The notes under the pieces: model-generated
Told to the model about the DNA's origin: nothing
What the model saw: the letters and a program-made list of their open reading frames with translations, nothing else
The model's database searches: none
Shown here: positions 1-12,900 of the stretch, piece after piece
Numbering within the stretch: position 1 is the first letter of the stretch
Layout: each line of letters begins with the position of its first letter
Assembly: GCA_037893245.1 (NCBI GenBank)
Contig: JBAIAA010000412.1
Location: 2,108,001 to 2,172,000 of the forward strand
Source: Crossaster papposus
Taxonomy: Eukaryota; Echinodermata; Asteroidea; Velatida; Solasteridae
Direction: 5' to 3'
Length of the DNA: 64,000 bases
Position numbers and translations under genes: made by a program

Positions 1-861
1 CAACCCGTAAATATAATCATCAGGCCTGATTCTGCTACTGAATCTAGTGGAGCAGAAATCAGATACTGTATCAGATCTCGTGGAAATTAACCGACCCATG
101 TCGTCGTCTTGCAGTGAACCTGTGTGACATTTCGCGAACGAACCGGGCATCCTCCACTTGGGGTCTGACGTGAAGACGGTTTCCTTAGCAACCGACTTCC
201 GATCTAATTACTCGGGGGCAACCAAGCCCAAACCACCGACTCGCCTCATTATTGAGAGAGAAAAAAACACGCCAAATGTACTGAAAGCCCCCATCTGCTA
301 AAATGATAATCAAGAGCGCGCTGGACGATCATGGACGAGTTCTTATTCATGTTGTGCTACATAACAAAATGTTGATTCTGATGAGTTCGTTCAATTGACG
401 TTTGGGAGAACTCCATGAATAATTAATTATCAAGCCTTCGTTGGTATTGATTATTACAACACCTCGCACGCGTCTTCCCATGCACCGTAAACATCCGTGT
501 TGACGGCAAAAGCTGTAGTACCCAGGCTCTGGCACATACAGCTCACTTGATTTGTTTTTACTTCCCATATATTGTTAATACATGTACGTACATGTACCGG
601 GAAAAAATCTACGCGCGAATATTAAATTGGGCGGCCCTGAATCAAATAACGCAGCGCGCATCTTTGACGTCATACGATCGGGACAACATCATTAGTAAAC
701 CACCGGAATTCATCATAATATCTTACAGTTCTCTCTACCGTCTTGTCATCAATTGCCACTTGCTCAAGATGAGGAATAGACAGCGTTAAAACGTGGATTT
801 ATCTTTTATTCATCTAGCCTGCCGTCTGTTGGTTTTTTTAAATTTAAACTGGGATTCCAAG
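1..861. other. Region upstream of TMEM181
   Basis: No gene recognised. The stretch holds mixed-composition sequence with the presumed TMEM181 promoter and 5' UTR near its right end. Short open frames here look like chance. Confidence 0.5.
665..672. promoter_or_regulatory. Palindromic CRE/ATF site upstream of TMEM181
   Basis: TGACGTCA, the full cAMP-response-element palindrome, lies about 190 bp before the TMEM181 start codon. The position fits a proximal promoter, but no initiation site can be seen, so the regulatory role is inferred. Confidence 0.35.
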
Positions 862-998
862 ATGGATGCCTTGAACTACTCTTTTCAGATGCCGGAGTGG
901 AAAGGCCGAGCGAAGGAAGGATGGGAGTGCGTGCTTCGACTCTATGACGCCATGCAGGATTATATCGTGCCCAAATACTACCACGACAGATCAAATAG
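862..998 (+). CDS. TMEM181: TMEM181 exon 1 (N-terminal cytosolic segment)
   Basis: The first ATG in this frame, at 862, has a favourable context (A at -3, G at +4) and begins 45 codons plus two bases: MDALNYSFQMPEWKG onward, ending YHDRSN + AG. The donor at 999 joins to the acceptor at 12844, so AG + A makes Arg and continues SVQMRLYTL, the sequence seen before the first membrane segment in this family. The join is inferred from phase and family resemblance across an 11.8-kb intron, so this exon is less certain than the others. Confidence 0.72.
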
Positions 999-3900
999 GT
1001 AATTAGATGAACGGCAGGCCATTTAAAGGTAGTCCATTGGTAATTGCTTGAATTATCATGAATGGGTAGAATTGGGGGGTTGTATTTCATAGTAAATATC
1101 GTTTAACTGACCTGTCCGAAGTTTTACAATCATGAATGCCGAGAAAAGCACGAAAAACAGCGTTTGTTTTCAACCAGGGTCGAGCAGTTATTCTTATGTT
1201 ATCTTTGTTTTTTCGCGCTCGCCGTCCGGCGATCGCGAATTCTTTTGAATAATTACAGGATATCTACTAGCGCAATCCTTTTGCTGAATGCCTAGAATCA
1301 TTATTTACTTTCAATTGAGTAAGATATTTCTTAATAATTCGGTAGTAAATATTTTTGATATCTGCAAATGGTGTATACTACCTTTAAATAACCACATGCC
1401 ATTCTGAATATGGTGTGTACAAGATCATGGGTTAGAAAATAATTAGCGGACGACAATAAACCTAGAATACATAGGCCTAATTGTTAAGCTGATGGTTTTG
1501 ATATTGCGACAGTATGTCTAATGTATATTAATTAATCTGTCGTACTGAAATAATATGTAAATGTTTACTGATTAGTTGATTTTTACCTTATTTTTTGCCT
1601 TGTTACCAAGAAAACAGAAACAAATAAACAATTAAAATATCTCTTTCTAGGCCTATATTTCTTTCGAAATTCAATAGGTCTGTTATTAAATTGTATTACT
1701 CTGTTGTTTTAACGCATCAAATTTGGACAATTAATCTCATAAGTAAAAAATAAATATTAACAACAACAAATGTATTAAATCAAATCCATCTTACATGAGC
1801 GGGATTATTTATCAAAATACTGATATATTGTAAACATTTTAGTTTTGCCATTATTTGACAGTACAGTGTATACATTTAAAATGATGTATCCGTGGAGATG
1901 CATGACATTATTGTTTTCCTGTACTTGTATAGTATTCCTCCATAGACTTCGTGTACACAATTCCTTGTGGAGACATTCTCTATCAAATTTCCTTGTGGTA
2001 ACCTTTTTCATCCTTTTGTCCTCTGTTGTTTCTCAGTCTCCACGAAGTCGCGAATGTAGAAAAACACCGGGTAGTCATTATTATTACGCGAATATACAGT
2101 ATACGTGCACAGGTCCGATGCATGTGCTATATGCAGAGCAATATACGGTATGCACAATACGTGCACGTGTTTCTGCAGTAGCCGGGACGCGAATTTTTTT
2201 TCCCAAACAGGTTTGCACAATTTCATGAATTATTCAGTAGTTTGGATGAGAAGTTATGTTTATTCATCGGAATAAAACATGACGTCACAGCATTGTTGTT
2301 ATTAGTTAACTAGTTACAATAAATCACTTTAAAGAACAGCTGTTGTCGAGCTGCTATACGTAGTGTAGTGGATAGTGGGATTGGCTATGGATCAAAGATC
2401 CCGGGTTCGAATCCTGCTGTAGTAGGTTACCTCGTTTTTCCTAGTCAAATTGATATCTTTAGAGTATTTTTAATTTAAGGGGAAAAGGAGACCTAGAACC
2501 TAAGTGTTGTACAGCGATCAACGCAACTACTGAATAATTCATGAAATTGTGCAAACCTGTTTGGGAAAAAAAATTCGCGGCCTGGACGCGTAATTTTTTT
2601 TCCTAGGAGGGTTAGGGTAATTATCATAAATGGGCGGCTCTAGACCACTGACCTCAACACCTGGACGGATCATTGTCCATATTCTGCTGTGCTAACACTT
2701 GAAGTCGGCGCGAACTGGAAGTGCAACATGGCGTCACTGCTGTGAGCCAATGAAATGTCCAGTTGTAGAGGTCAGTGGATTTACCAACCAACTGAACTCT
2801 ACACCTGGACATTTCATTGGCTCACAGAGTGACTTCGTGGGTCCGCCATGTTGCACTTCTCTGCATGCCGACTTCAAAATGAAACAATGGATGATCTGTC
2901 CATGTATAGAGGTCAGTGCTCTAGACCCCTCACGTCATGATTATTCAGTAGTTTTAACAATGACGCTAATACATTGTTATTGCGCAATCAACTAGTTACA
3001 CATAGCCCAGAGGTACATTAAAGCATTTTGAAAAACGGCTTCTGTCGATTTCACGAAACGCTAGGATTAATCCTATCTCGAGTTAGGATGAGTAACTCAT
3101 CCTAACTTGCATTGGATCTATTGCAAGTTAGGAGGAGTTACTCTTCCTAGGATTAATCCTAACATTGGTGAAATCGGCCGTAGAACCTAAGTGTTGTACA
3201 GCGATCAACGCAACTACTGAATAATTCATAAAATTGTGCAAACCTGTTTGGGAAAAAAAAATTCGCAGCCGGGACCCTTCGTGATGAACAAGAAAAAACT
3301 GATTTTGACCTGGTTATTTTATCGGGTTAAGATATAATACTTTTTTAGGCATCTGCCGAATTCCCGCTTGTACATGTAGGCCTATGTAGGCCTACTGGTG
3401 GTGAAGCCAATAATACATTATTTTGTTAACATTGCTGATGCATGATATTGATGGTTACTGACTGTGTGTCGGTGAATGGTAATACTGTATATCCAATGAA
3501 AACGATGAAAAGGATATGTACAAATTATACAAATATATTATTAAGCTTGATGCAGTAAAACTATAGCCTCTCGCGCGCGATCCATGAGCTTTCTGTTTGT
3601 ACTGACATGCGAAGCTAGCTAATGGAAAATGGAATGCTCCATGGATCACCGAGGGAGGGGTAGTTTCCCTACATCACGACATCATAAAGCATTTAATATT
3701 TGTTTTATAACACCCCACCCACAAACCACCTCTTCCAAAAAATGTTTTAACCGGCTCTGTAACGCGCGCCACTGCTGGCTCTTTGGAACAATACGCACTA
3801 CGCGGGTGAGATGTTATACTTTGTTTTATAACACCATAGATTCAAAAGTGGTAGAACATGAAAGTGGTGTTACGAAGCATTCAGTATTTTGTTTACTAGG

Positions 3901-6900
3901 GCCGTTTTACAAATCACTGGATGCGGCTACATTTCCGGCTCCAGCCGTTTGCTAAAACGCACGAATGGCGTTTAAAAAACGGTTCGGGCCTGAGGAAAAT
4001 TAAATGGGGAAATGCCGGTGGAAGCTTGTGCCAGCCAGCTTGTCACACAATTTAAAGTCAGAATCTTGACCTGGTTATTGTGGATTTGTCCTAGTTTATA
4101 AAAACAAAACAAAACACGTAATTTTTTCCGTTTAGTAATTAAAATAATATTAATGTTATTAAAACTTAAAAGTGGGCGGGGCTGGCTTAACTACGTACTT
4201 ACGGGCGCCCGCGCGCGCGCAGGGAGCGTTAACTGGTTTCCTATTCACGGCACACACTTCAAATGGGGATTGCATGTAGAATACCAGCTAGGGATTAAAT
4301 GCGCTGCGCTAGCCAAAAGCGCTGTTGAAACGTACGTACACGTACGCAACAGGTAACGTCTGTGAATACTGATGATAGTGATAGGACTTTTGCAGCATTT
4401 CCCCCCGTAAATATCAGTGAAACATACTGACTGTACCTTAGTACAACTGCAGCCAGGGGGTAACACCATCATGGGAAAAGAAATAGAACCGTAAGTGTTT
4501 CGGTGTCGTAATGTTGTGTGAATATCTGCCCAATTTCCGGACACGTCTGGTTTTGTTATTTTGTAACGGTCGCTACACACATTTAAGGTTCAGATAACTC
4601 CACAGGTCGAGATTACCGATTCAGGATTAACAGTTATGTCTGGTTTATTTCTATAATTATACGAATCACGATAATGAGAAATCACATTGTTGGTCAGCCA
4701 TCTTTGATTATATCCCAGCATCCTTTGTCCAGTCGTGACGTCGTGAATACTAGTCTTGTGTCAAGTCACTGTTCCATGTCAATACTGTACAGTCATGTCG
4801 AGCCCGTTATACTCCCCCCCTCTAAATAAAGTCTGGTTTCAGGAGGTCGTGTACATATAGGAGGTACTTGTCCAAAAGTAACTATTGGCCGACATGACAA
4901 TAAATTACATCTTCCTCTGAAATTATGTGTTTGTATACGGTACAAATTTTAACACTTCTATTTTCCTTTCTACTGAGAAAAAACCAGCTTATGAACTTTC
5001 AAAACAAACAAAGTGTTCATAAAAACTTTTAAATTACAGTTTGATGAAATTAAACTGACAATCTTAGTGGTCACCCTATTGAGTCTGTTCAAAGTGATAA
5101 ATGTAAACTAAATTCGAGGTTCCTTTCCTCTAAAAACAAAGAGCAGTTTCCTTTTCCGATGGAGGTTCCATTTTCGATTGTTTAATACACATTATGAACA
5201 ATAAAGGTTGCTTTAACTGCACAACAGCAAATACAATGTATACATTTTTTTTCCTGTCCGTTAGTCCGTCTATGTCCAACCTAACAATAACATGAATGAA
5301 TGTAAACAAATGTTAAGTGGATCCAAACTACAGTCCAGACCAGCTAGGACTTTAGCAAAGAAACTGAAGTAGTGTGTGTGATGTCAAACAGTTAGTCACA
5401 CGACAGGCTAGCACGGTTTGAGTTGATCAATGTGGGAAATGACTTCTTTCCCAGGTGAAGACACTGGAGCGAGTTTATAGTTCACAGGGTTGAGTTGTTC
5501 CAAAACAGTGAATGGGCCAGACCATCTTGGAGCAAGCTTAGCCGCAAAGTGCTTTTCTGCGCTGGACTGAGGGTGGGTCCTAAGCATGACCTGATCCCCA
5601 ACCTGGTGTCTGGCAGAACGCCGTCGCTTGTCATAGTGGTGCTTGCGCTTCTGGTACGCTTTCTGCATGTTCTGCAATACCTCCTCTCTCACCGTCTCAG
5701 CATCCTGTTTCTCTGAAGGACCAGTGAGATGCCATTTGTTGTGTAGTGGACTCTGCAGCTGTCGACCCAACATCACCACACAAGGGGCTACACCAATTGT
5801 AGAGTGGACAACTGAATTTAGCGCAAATGCAAACTCGGCCACATGAATGTCCCACAGGCGATGGTCATCAGTGAGATAGGAGCGCATCATCCCCTTAATG
5901 TTCCGATTAACTCTCTCCACCCAATTGGTTTGTGGGTGGTACGGGGATATGAAGACACACACTGCTGCCATTGCTCTGCAGATGAACTGTGAGCCATTAT
6001 CAGACAGAAGCTTCTTGGGGGCTCCAAAACGACAAAAGAGTTGTCTAACCATCAGGGATGCCACTGCCTTTCCCGTCGCCTTCCGCATAGGGAATACCTC
6101 GACCCATTTCGAAAAATGGTCTACCGCCACGAGCAAATACTCATGGCCCCCATAGCTACGTGGAAAGGGCCCCATCAGGTCTACTCCTACAACTTCCCAA
6201 GGCTGCTGAGAGTGCGACGACAACATCAGACCGGGTGGCTTCCTGAAAACAGGTTTCATCTGTCTGCAAGTGCCACAGGCACGTACAAAGTCTCGTACAT
6301 CCTTTGAGATGCCAATCCACCACAAGGAGAGGCTGTCCAAGCGGTCGAGGGTCTTGGCCCGGCCAAGATGGCCTGCTGTTGGTCTGTTGTGGCAAGCACA
6401 GAGAACTTCCCGCCGCAAGGTCTTTGGCACCACCAGTTTCCACTTTGTCCCAGTGAAGTGATAGAGAACTTCACCCCTCACACGATATACGTCTGGCTTG
6501 TCTGTCTTGAGCTGCAACAGAGCTGGGTCTTGTCCCTGACACTCTACAAGCTGCTGCCGGCTGGGGAAAGGGAGCGACTGATTGTCTGCCTCAGTAGTTC
6601 CAGCTGCCTGCCATTTAAGATTCTTTCGGGTCTGCCAGCGGGACTTCTTGCATTTAGTACAGGTGTACACCGGCATAGTCTCGGCCCGTCTACTGCTAAT
6701 GTTGACACATTTCAGATGGAACCAGCCCTGACATGAGTCGCACTGAATCCAGTCAACAAGGTCCATGTCCGGCTTTCTGCAGACCGGTGCAGCACACTTT
6801 TCTCCTCCCTGTTCCCCGTCGACTTGTCCCACATGATTTGCAGCGACAGGCACAGGTGGCATGACGGGTTGTTTCTCGACATTCTCATCGACCTCATTGG

Positions 6901-9900
6901 AGAGCTCCTCTGAGAGGTCTTCCCATACAGGTCCGATTATGGTGTCGTCATGTGCTCTGGACAGGGCGTCTGGCACAACATCGGTTGTCAGCACCTCTGG
7001 AAAATTACTGAGTAAGTTCTCCAGGAGACAGTTGTCATCAGTAGAGAAGACAGGATCGGCCAGGGGACATGATTCACCTTCCAAGTGGGGGTCGTCGGTG
7101 AAAATCTCATGATTCACCTCGAGGGGGTCACGCGACATCTCGGGTAACCCGAGCAGTGGCCACTTGATGCGTGGCCCATTTGTATGAATCCCTATCCAAT
7201 AGGAATTCTCGCTGAAGTCTATTGCCAGTTTTGCCTGTGTAGCAAAATCCTTGCCCAGCAACAAGGGGGTTGGCAAAGTATTTGTCTGATGTAGATGAAC
7301 AACAAAGGAAGTACCTGCAATCTCCATGGTTGTTTCTACAAGTCCAGTGGTGCGGAACTTTGTCCCGTTGACTGTAGTCAGGGATCGGGTCTTGGTCTCT
7401 GGGGTCACAGACAGTCCCAGGGATTCACATGTTGCTTGCTCGATGAGGGAAATGGTCGAGCCAGTGTCCAGTAATGCCTTTGCATTATGTCCGTTGACTC
7501 GCACTACGATGTACGGACCAGTGTCCGTTGGCTCCGGGTCGTCGCACGATGTTTGGGACATCACTAGGTTGACCGTTGCCCCAGTAAATGTCTGCGATGT
7601 CATCCCTGGCTGTTTGAATGGCCTTGTGTCCGGTCCCTGTTTCACAGGTCTGGTGTCCTGTCTCTGAGTGGGTGGGTATGGGCAGTCCGCTATACGGTGT
7701 CCAAGCTGACGGCATCGGAAACAAACAGTTTCAAAAGTTCCGGGTCGCTTGGGAGGGGGGGTATGTGCACTGTTATTGGGTGGAAATCTTCCAGTACCAG
7801 CAGGCCCACCATCTGGTTTTGCATATGAATTTGTCCGATCCTCTGTTGGCTTAGAGGGTTGGTAGGGGGGCCTCTTGAAGGCGTGAACATGCGTCTCCTC
7901 CATTTTGCGATTTAGCACATACTCGTCCGCCTGACGAGCAACAGCCTGTACGGTTGAGAGCTTTCTCTCACGAAGCTTGGTGCGCAAATGTTCACTCTGC
8001 AGTGATGTCAGGAACTGATCGATCACCAATAGTCCCATCATACGTTTCACATCATCGGAAGTGTCAGACGCATCCGATGGTTTCAACCATCTCTTGAAGT
8101 ACAGAGACAGTCTCGTAGCAAACTCCTCAAATGTTTCGTCCGGCTTCTTAGAAGCGGTCTTAAACTTGAGGCGGTAGGCTTCCGGCGTGAGCTGATAATG
8201 GCGTAGAATGATAGCCACTATCTTGGAATAATCCTTCTTGTCATCCTCGGTCAAGGCGTGAAAAGCCTTTTGTGCTTTTCCAGTTAGATATGGCTCGAGT
8301 AGACGAGGCCAGTCAATCTTGGGTTTCTTTTGGGCTGTGGCCATACGCTCAAATGTGGCTAAATAGCAGGTTATGTCGTCGTCATTTGACAGTTTATGAA
8401 AATCGGGCAGTTCGGGGCCTACTCTAATCGAGGGAACAGAAGCTTTAGTAGCTTCCGTCATCGCCTTCAACAACGTTTGACAAAGCGCCTCGGTTTCGCC
8501 CTTCCGCAGGGCCTCAAGCTTTTCTAGTAGCTCCCCAACATCTTGTTGAGGCACGGGTTTGCGTTCAGTTTCAGGCTCTGGCTCTGTCATGTGTGGAAGC
8601 TCGCAGAGGCACTGAATGCGCTCTTGCTTGGTCTTGATTTCATTCACGTCGATGTGATTAAGTTGGCATAGTTTAACTATGTACTCGCCCGTAAATCGGC
8701 GCAAATAAATTGCTTTATCGGCCATGATGACAACTTGAAATAGTACAGAATTATCTCAGAATATTGTAGGCCCGATCAGTTAATTATATCCTTGAAGGAG
8801 ATCAGTGTTCATTGATTTATCGGCACTCCGAATGTTATCAATATCATTATCAACGTTACTCACGCCACCGCCATGACCGCCGTTAACGACAACAGTCGAT
8901 CAAAAATCCAACGAAATCATCGATCCAGCGAAGCCATCCTGCCGACTACGCCAGTGTAACGGTCGCTACACACATTTAAGGTTCAGATAACTCCACAGGT
9001 CGAGATTACCGATTCAGGATTAACAGTTATGTCTGGTTTATTTCTATAATTATACGAATCACGATAATGAGAAATCACATTGTTGGTCAGCCATCTTTGA
9101 TTATATCCCAGCATCCTTTGTCCAGTCGTGACGTCGTGAATACTAGTCTTGTGTCAAGTCACTGTTCCATGTCAATACTGTACAGTCATGTCGAGCCCGT
9201 TATAATTTACTGAACTAAGTTACTTAACCAGTTTGCGCCGAAGGACGTATATACTATATACACGCAAAGTTTTCCCCCAGATTCAAAACGGATGATGCAT
9301 AAACACGTAATGAGCAAGGCTGAAAATATCTGTCAGCAGCGAGCAAGGCTGGAAATCCATGGGTGTGCTTCCCGGTACCATCGGCCTGAACCCGCCTCGG
9401 ATCAAGTTTCGTTAAAAATCCCGGCGCGAACTGGTTAAAGGTAGTATACACCATTTGCAGATATTGAAAATATTTACTACCGAATTATTAAGAAATATCC
9501 TACCCATCTGAAAGTAAATGTTGATTCTGGGCATCCATCAAAATTATTGCGCTAGATATCCTGTAATTATTCTGAAAAAGCGAAAAAAACAAAGATAACA
9601 TAAGAATAACTGCTCGACGCCAGTTGAAAAAACACGCTGTTTTTCGTGCTTTTCTCGGCATCCATGATTCTAAAACTTCGGACAGCTCAGTTAAACGATA
9701 TTTATTATAAAATACAACCCCCAAAATCTACTCATTCATGATAATTCAAGCAATGACCAATGGTGTATACTACATTTAAGTATTGAACGTAATCTTGAGT
9801 TTTGCGCAAACTTATTGTCTTCCCTTCATAGTTCATTTCCCTTGGAATGAATTTCATTCAAAGGGAAATGAACTTTGGAGCCCGGAGTAAAATTGTGCTC

Positions 9901-12900
9901 AACAGTACCATGATATGGAGCTAGATTATTAGTCAGACCCGCTAAAACTACGCGATGTTTCATCACGCGGATCGTGTTCTTAGATGCACGAAATTTCACA
10001 ATCACCGAAACATATGGAAAGTAAATTGTTTAAAAATGATAAGTCAGGCCAAAAAATGAAAACAGTCAGCTTTTTATAGCTAATTTCTAGGTACAATTGT
10101 TGGTAGAAAATTTTGGGCCTGCTTTGTTGGCCGCCCTCTGTCGTCAGTATTATAGCTGCCGTGTCCTATAAAATTCATTATAATTTCTTTACTGGGGTTT
10201 TACTTTTAGACTTACGGTGCAATACAAAATTATTTTAAACAAATTTTAAATTGTTGTCGCAATTTAAAATGTGACTCGGCTAATTTTAATTGAAATCGAA
10301 ATCTTAGTATTTTTTTAAAGAATATATGCAATATTCACGGGGCTCAAAAAGCTTCATCGCGTTGTTTTCAAACACCTTTTTAACAATAATTTTAAGCACT
10401 TTTGCTGCTTCAAACGATACCATTGCACTACTGACAAATGGTGTATTGTCCCTTGAAATGTCATGTATGTAGTTATAGTATACAAATATTGACTGCTTTG
10501 AGTGGTATAGTAAAACTAGCCTCCCGAGGTGATCCATGGAGCATTCTATTTTCCCGAGGCGAAGCCGAGGGAAAATAGAATGCTCCATGGATCACCGAGG
10601 GAGGCTAGTTTTACTATACCGCGAAATAAAGCAGTCAATATTTTGTTTTATAACACCGTACCTCACTCACAGATTCTGCACAATTTAAGCTTCCTGAAAG
10701 TATAGTAATGACAAAAAATCTCCGAATTATACGTCTCTCGATCATACGTGTACTTTGTTGCCTTGATGAACGGGTGCGAAGGTGATAGAGCAATGTTTAC
10801 GCAATGCACCGAAACACACGTCTGGGTTTCAGTCGCGCTTTCGTTGCTATGCGCATATTTCGTGTGTTGCGCTATGCGCATAGTCCTTTTTGCGTGGTAT
10901 AGTCTTTTTGGATAGCGCAAGTAAAAAATAGTAAAAATAGCAAGTGACGCGTGCCGCGCTCTCGGCCAATCAAGACACAGAATCTGTGAGTGAGGTGTTA
11001 TAACAATAATTATAGCATTATTTGTGCAATGTCGCCAGTAAAGACCCTGATTTGGGGCTTGTTATTATATAAATCCCTTCAATGTCAAAGATTGCATTTC
11101 TGGCTACCTTTTTATACAGTGGTGGATTTTAAACCAAAAAAAGAAAATTACTTTGAAAATAAATTGCATCGGGATTTTGAATGTTGTTTGGCGCATTATT
11201 GATTGGCTTTTGTACCGGTACATCAATGGAATATAACCTCAGTTTCATTAATTAAGTTCTATGAATAGTCTATTGCTCACCACAATGGGGAATATGCATA
11301 GGAAGTGTGCAGAGACCGTCAAAAGTAATTAATATCTAATACTGTTAACTGTTGTATATTTAACTAGCTGGCACAGCTGCATCGTTTTCAAATGAGTGTT
11401 TGTTTAAAGAATCTGGGCCATCTGTGGTACCTGCTGAACACGAAGGTGCAGATTGAGAGGAAAATACTGGCCTTTGCCACGCACTGCAAACCTACACGTA
11501 TAGTAATGCACAAAGCTCTTTAGATTCAGTAAATACGTCAGCCCCACCGACACCCCTTTAAAAAAAAACAATTTGCATATTTTCCAAACCTGTTTACGAA
11601 TGCTATGTGATCCTGGTTGTCCACAGGTGGTAATACTTAAAATATTCCAGATGCCTGTGGTGCAAGCGGGCATTCATTGCAGTACATGCGCTCGACACTC
11701 CTTAAATTGACTTTTTGAGTGACTCGCAGTTTCGCAGCGCTGCAAATATCATGGAGAATATGAGAGCGAGAGCACTGTGGAATTAGGAGCCGTTGACGAC
11801 GTTTCAGTTGTATGATGAAGGTGAACCTGAAAAAGTTGAAGCGTCGTTATTTGAATCACAGCAAGGAAATCTACTGGGCATACTTTCTGTATACTCTAAA
11901 GTGAGCTGACAAAGCTGCTATTTTAGTTGCTAAGTTAGTCATGTTTACAGTGTCATTAGAATTACCGTTGTATGTTTGAACAAAATGGCTGCAGGATTGG
12001 CAAGGTATTTTTATTGTACAGAATTGATAGTGGTTGACTTTAATCCTTCTTATTCTAATTTGATCCAAGAGATACAAATATTTTGTTGGGGTTTTGTTGA
12101 TCTGAATATTAAATGGAATGGGATCATTTCTCTTTCCATTAGAATGATGAGATCCTGATGTGAACTGTGTCCAAGTTACTTGGCTGTGGCTTAACATTGC
12201 ACACATGAGAAGTGGCTGCAGCCGCTACCATAGCCGTGTGTAATTTCTGCTCTGTAGCCAAGTCATCTAGTCACACCCTATATGAATCCTCCAATTTGAA
12301 TATGATTTTGTACACACCCCAGGGAGTTAGACATTTAAGCAGTTTTTGGCGCATAAATAACTGTTGGATGTTGGTAGATTTAGCCAGTTTTCCAGACAGA
12401 CATTTTGGAGATGATAGTATTAGGGGGGACAATACAAATTTTAATATTGCTTTTAGGAAGTTATTTGGGACTATTTCTTGAAGGGCTTGGTGAGTAGATT
12501 GCAAATCTCTTTCAACTTTCAAAATCGGTCAAAGCGTTGCCAAGTTATGGTCCGATAAACTTTTCAGATTGCGCTTTTTCCTAGACAACAAACGTATTAA
12601 GCAACAGTAATTAAAAAGTGTTTTTTGAACCATCTCATTTATTCTATTTACATCTTTCAAGCATTTCAAATCATCTTTTCTAGTATGTATGTTGCTCATA
12701 TTTTTCATATAAGTCTTTCTTTTTCAGATGATACATTTCATGAGATCTGCAAATTCTCATGTTGTTACTCGTTGTCTAGTGGGTCTGCACGGTGTGTATG
12801 ACACCCCTAATAGTATTCTTGTTTTTGTTTTACTCTGTACACAGATCAGTACAAATGCGTCTCTACACCCTGACAAAGCGACACTTTGTGTTGGTCTTTG

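Larger units (their letters stand above)
2588..3265 (+). mobile_element. Second family I copy with two nested elements
   Basis: The outer copy shares its right end (starting ACTACTGAATAATTCAT) with the preceding element and its middle with 41.44-41.60 kb. It is interrupted by a hAT-like MITE (2646-2918) and by a family D foldback (about 3047-3178). The nested insertions must be younger than this copy. Confidence 0.6.
4562..9204 (-). mobile_element. Ty3/gypsy-type LTR retrotransposon, young, broken
   Basis: A 4643-bp element in antisense orientation within TMEM181 intron 1. It has 250-bp LTRs that appear identical by eye, a polypurine tract just inside the 3' LTR and a probable 4-bp target duplication (ATTT). 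Parts seen: a gag-like region, a CCHC zinc knuckle, a retropepsin-type aspartic protease, a PHD-finger-like module and an integrase with zinc-binding and catalytic core regions. Not every part of a full family member is recognised; it looks broken, about one break, and probably cannot move alone. Identical LTRs imply a very recent insertion. Confidence 0.9.

Noticed and set aside
2350-2430. Possible tRNA gene with a good B box
   Set aside because: No pairing acceptor stem and no clear anticodon arm; it sits inside a repeated element, so it is read as tRNA-derived.
11404-11673. 89-codon minus-strand frame in TMEM181 intron 1
   Set aside because: No family resemblance or splice context; likely chance.
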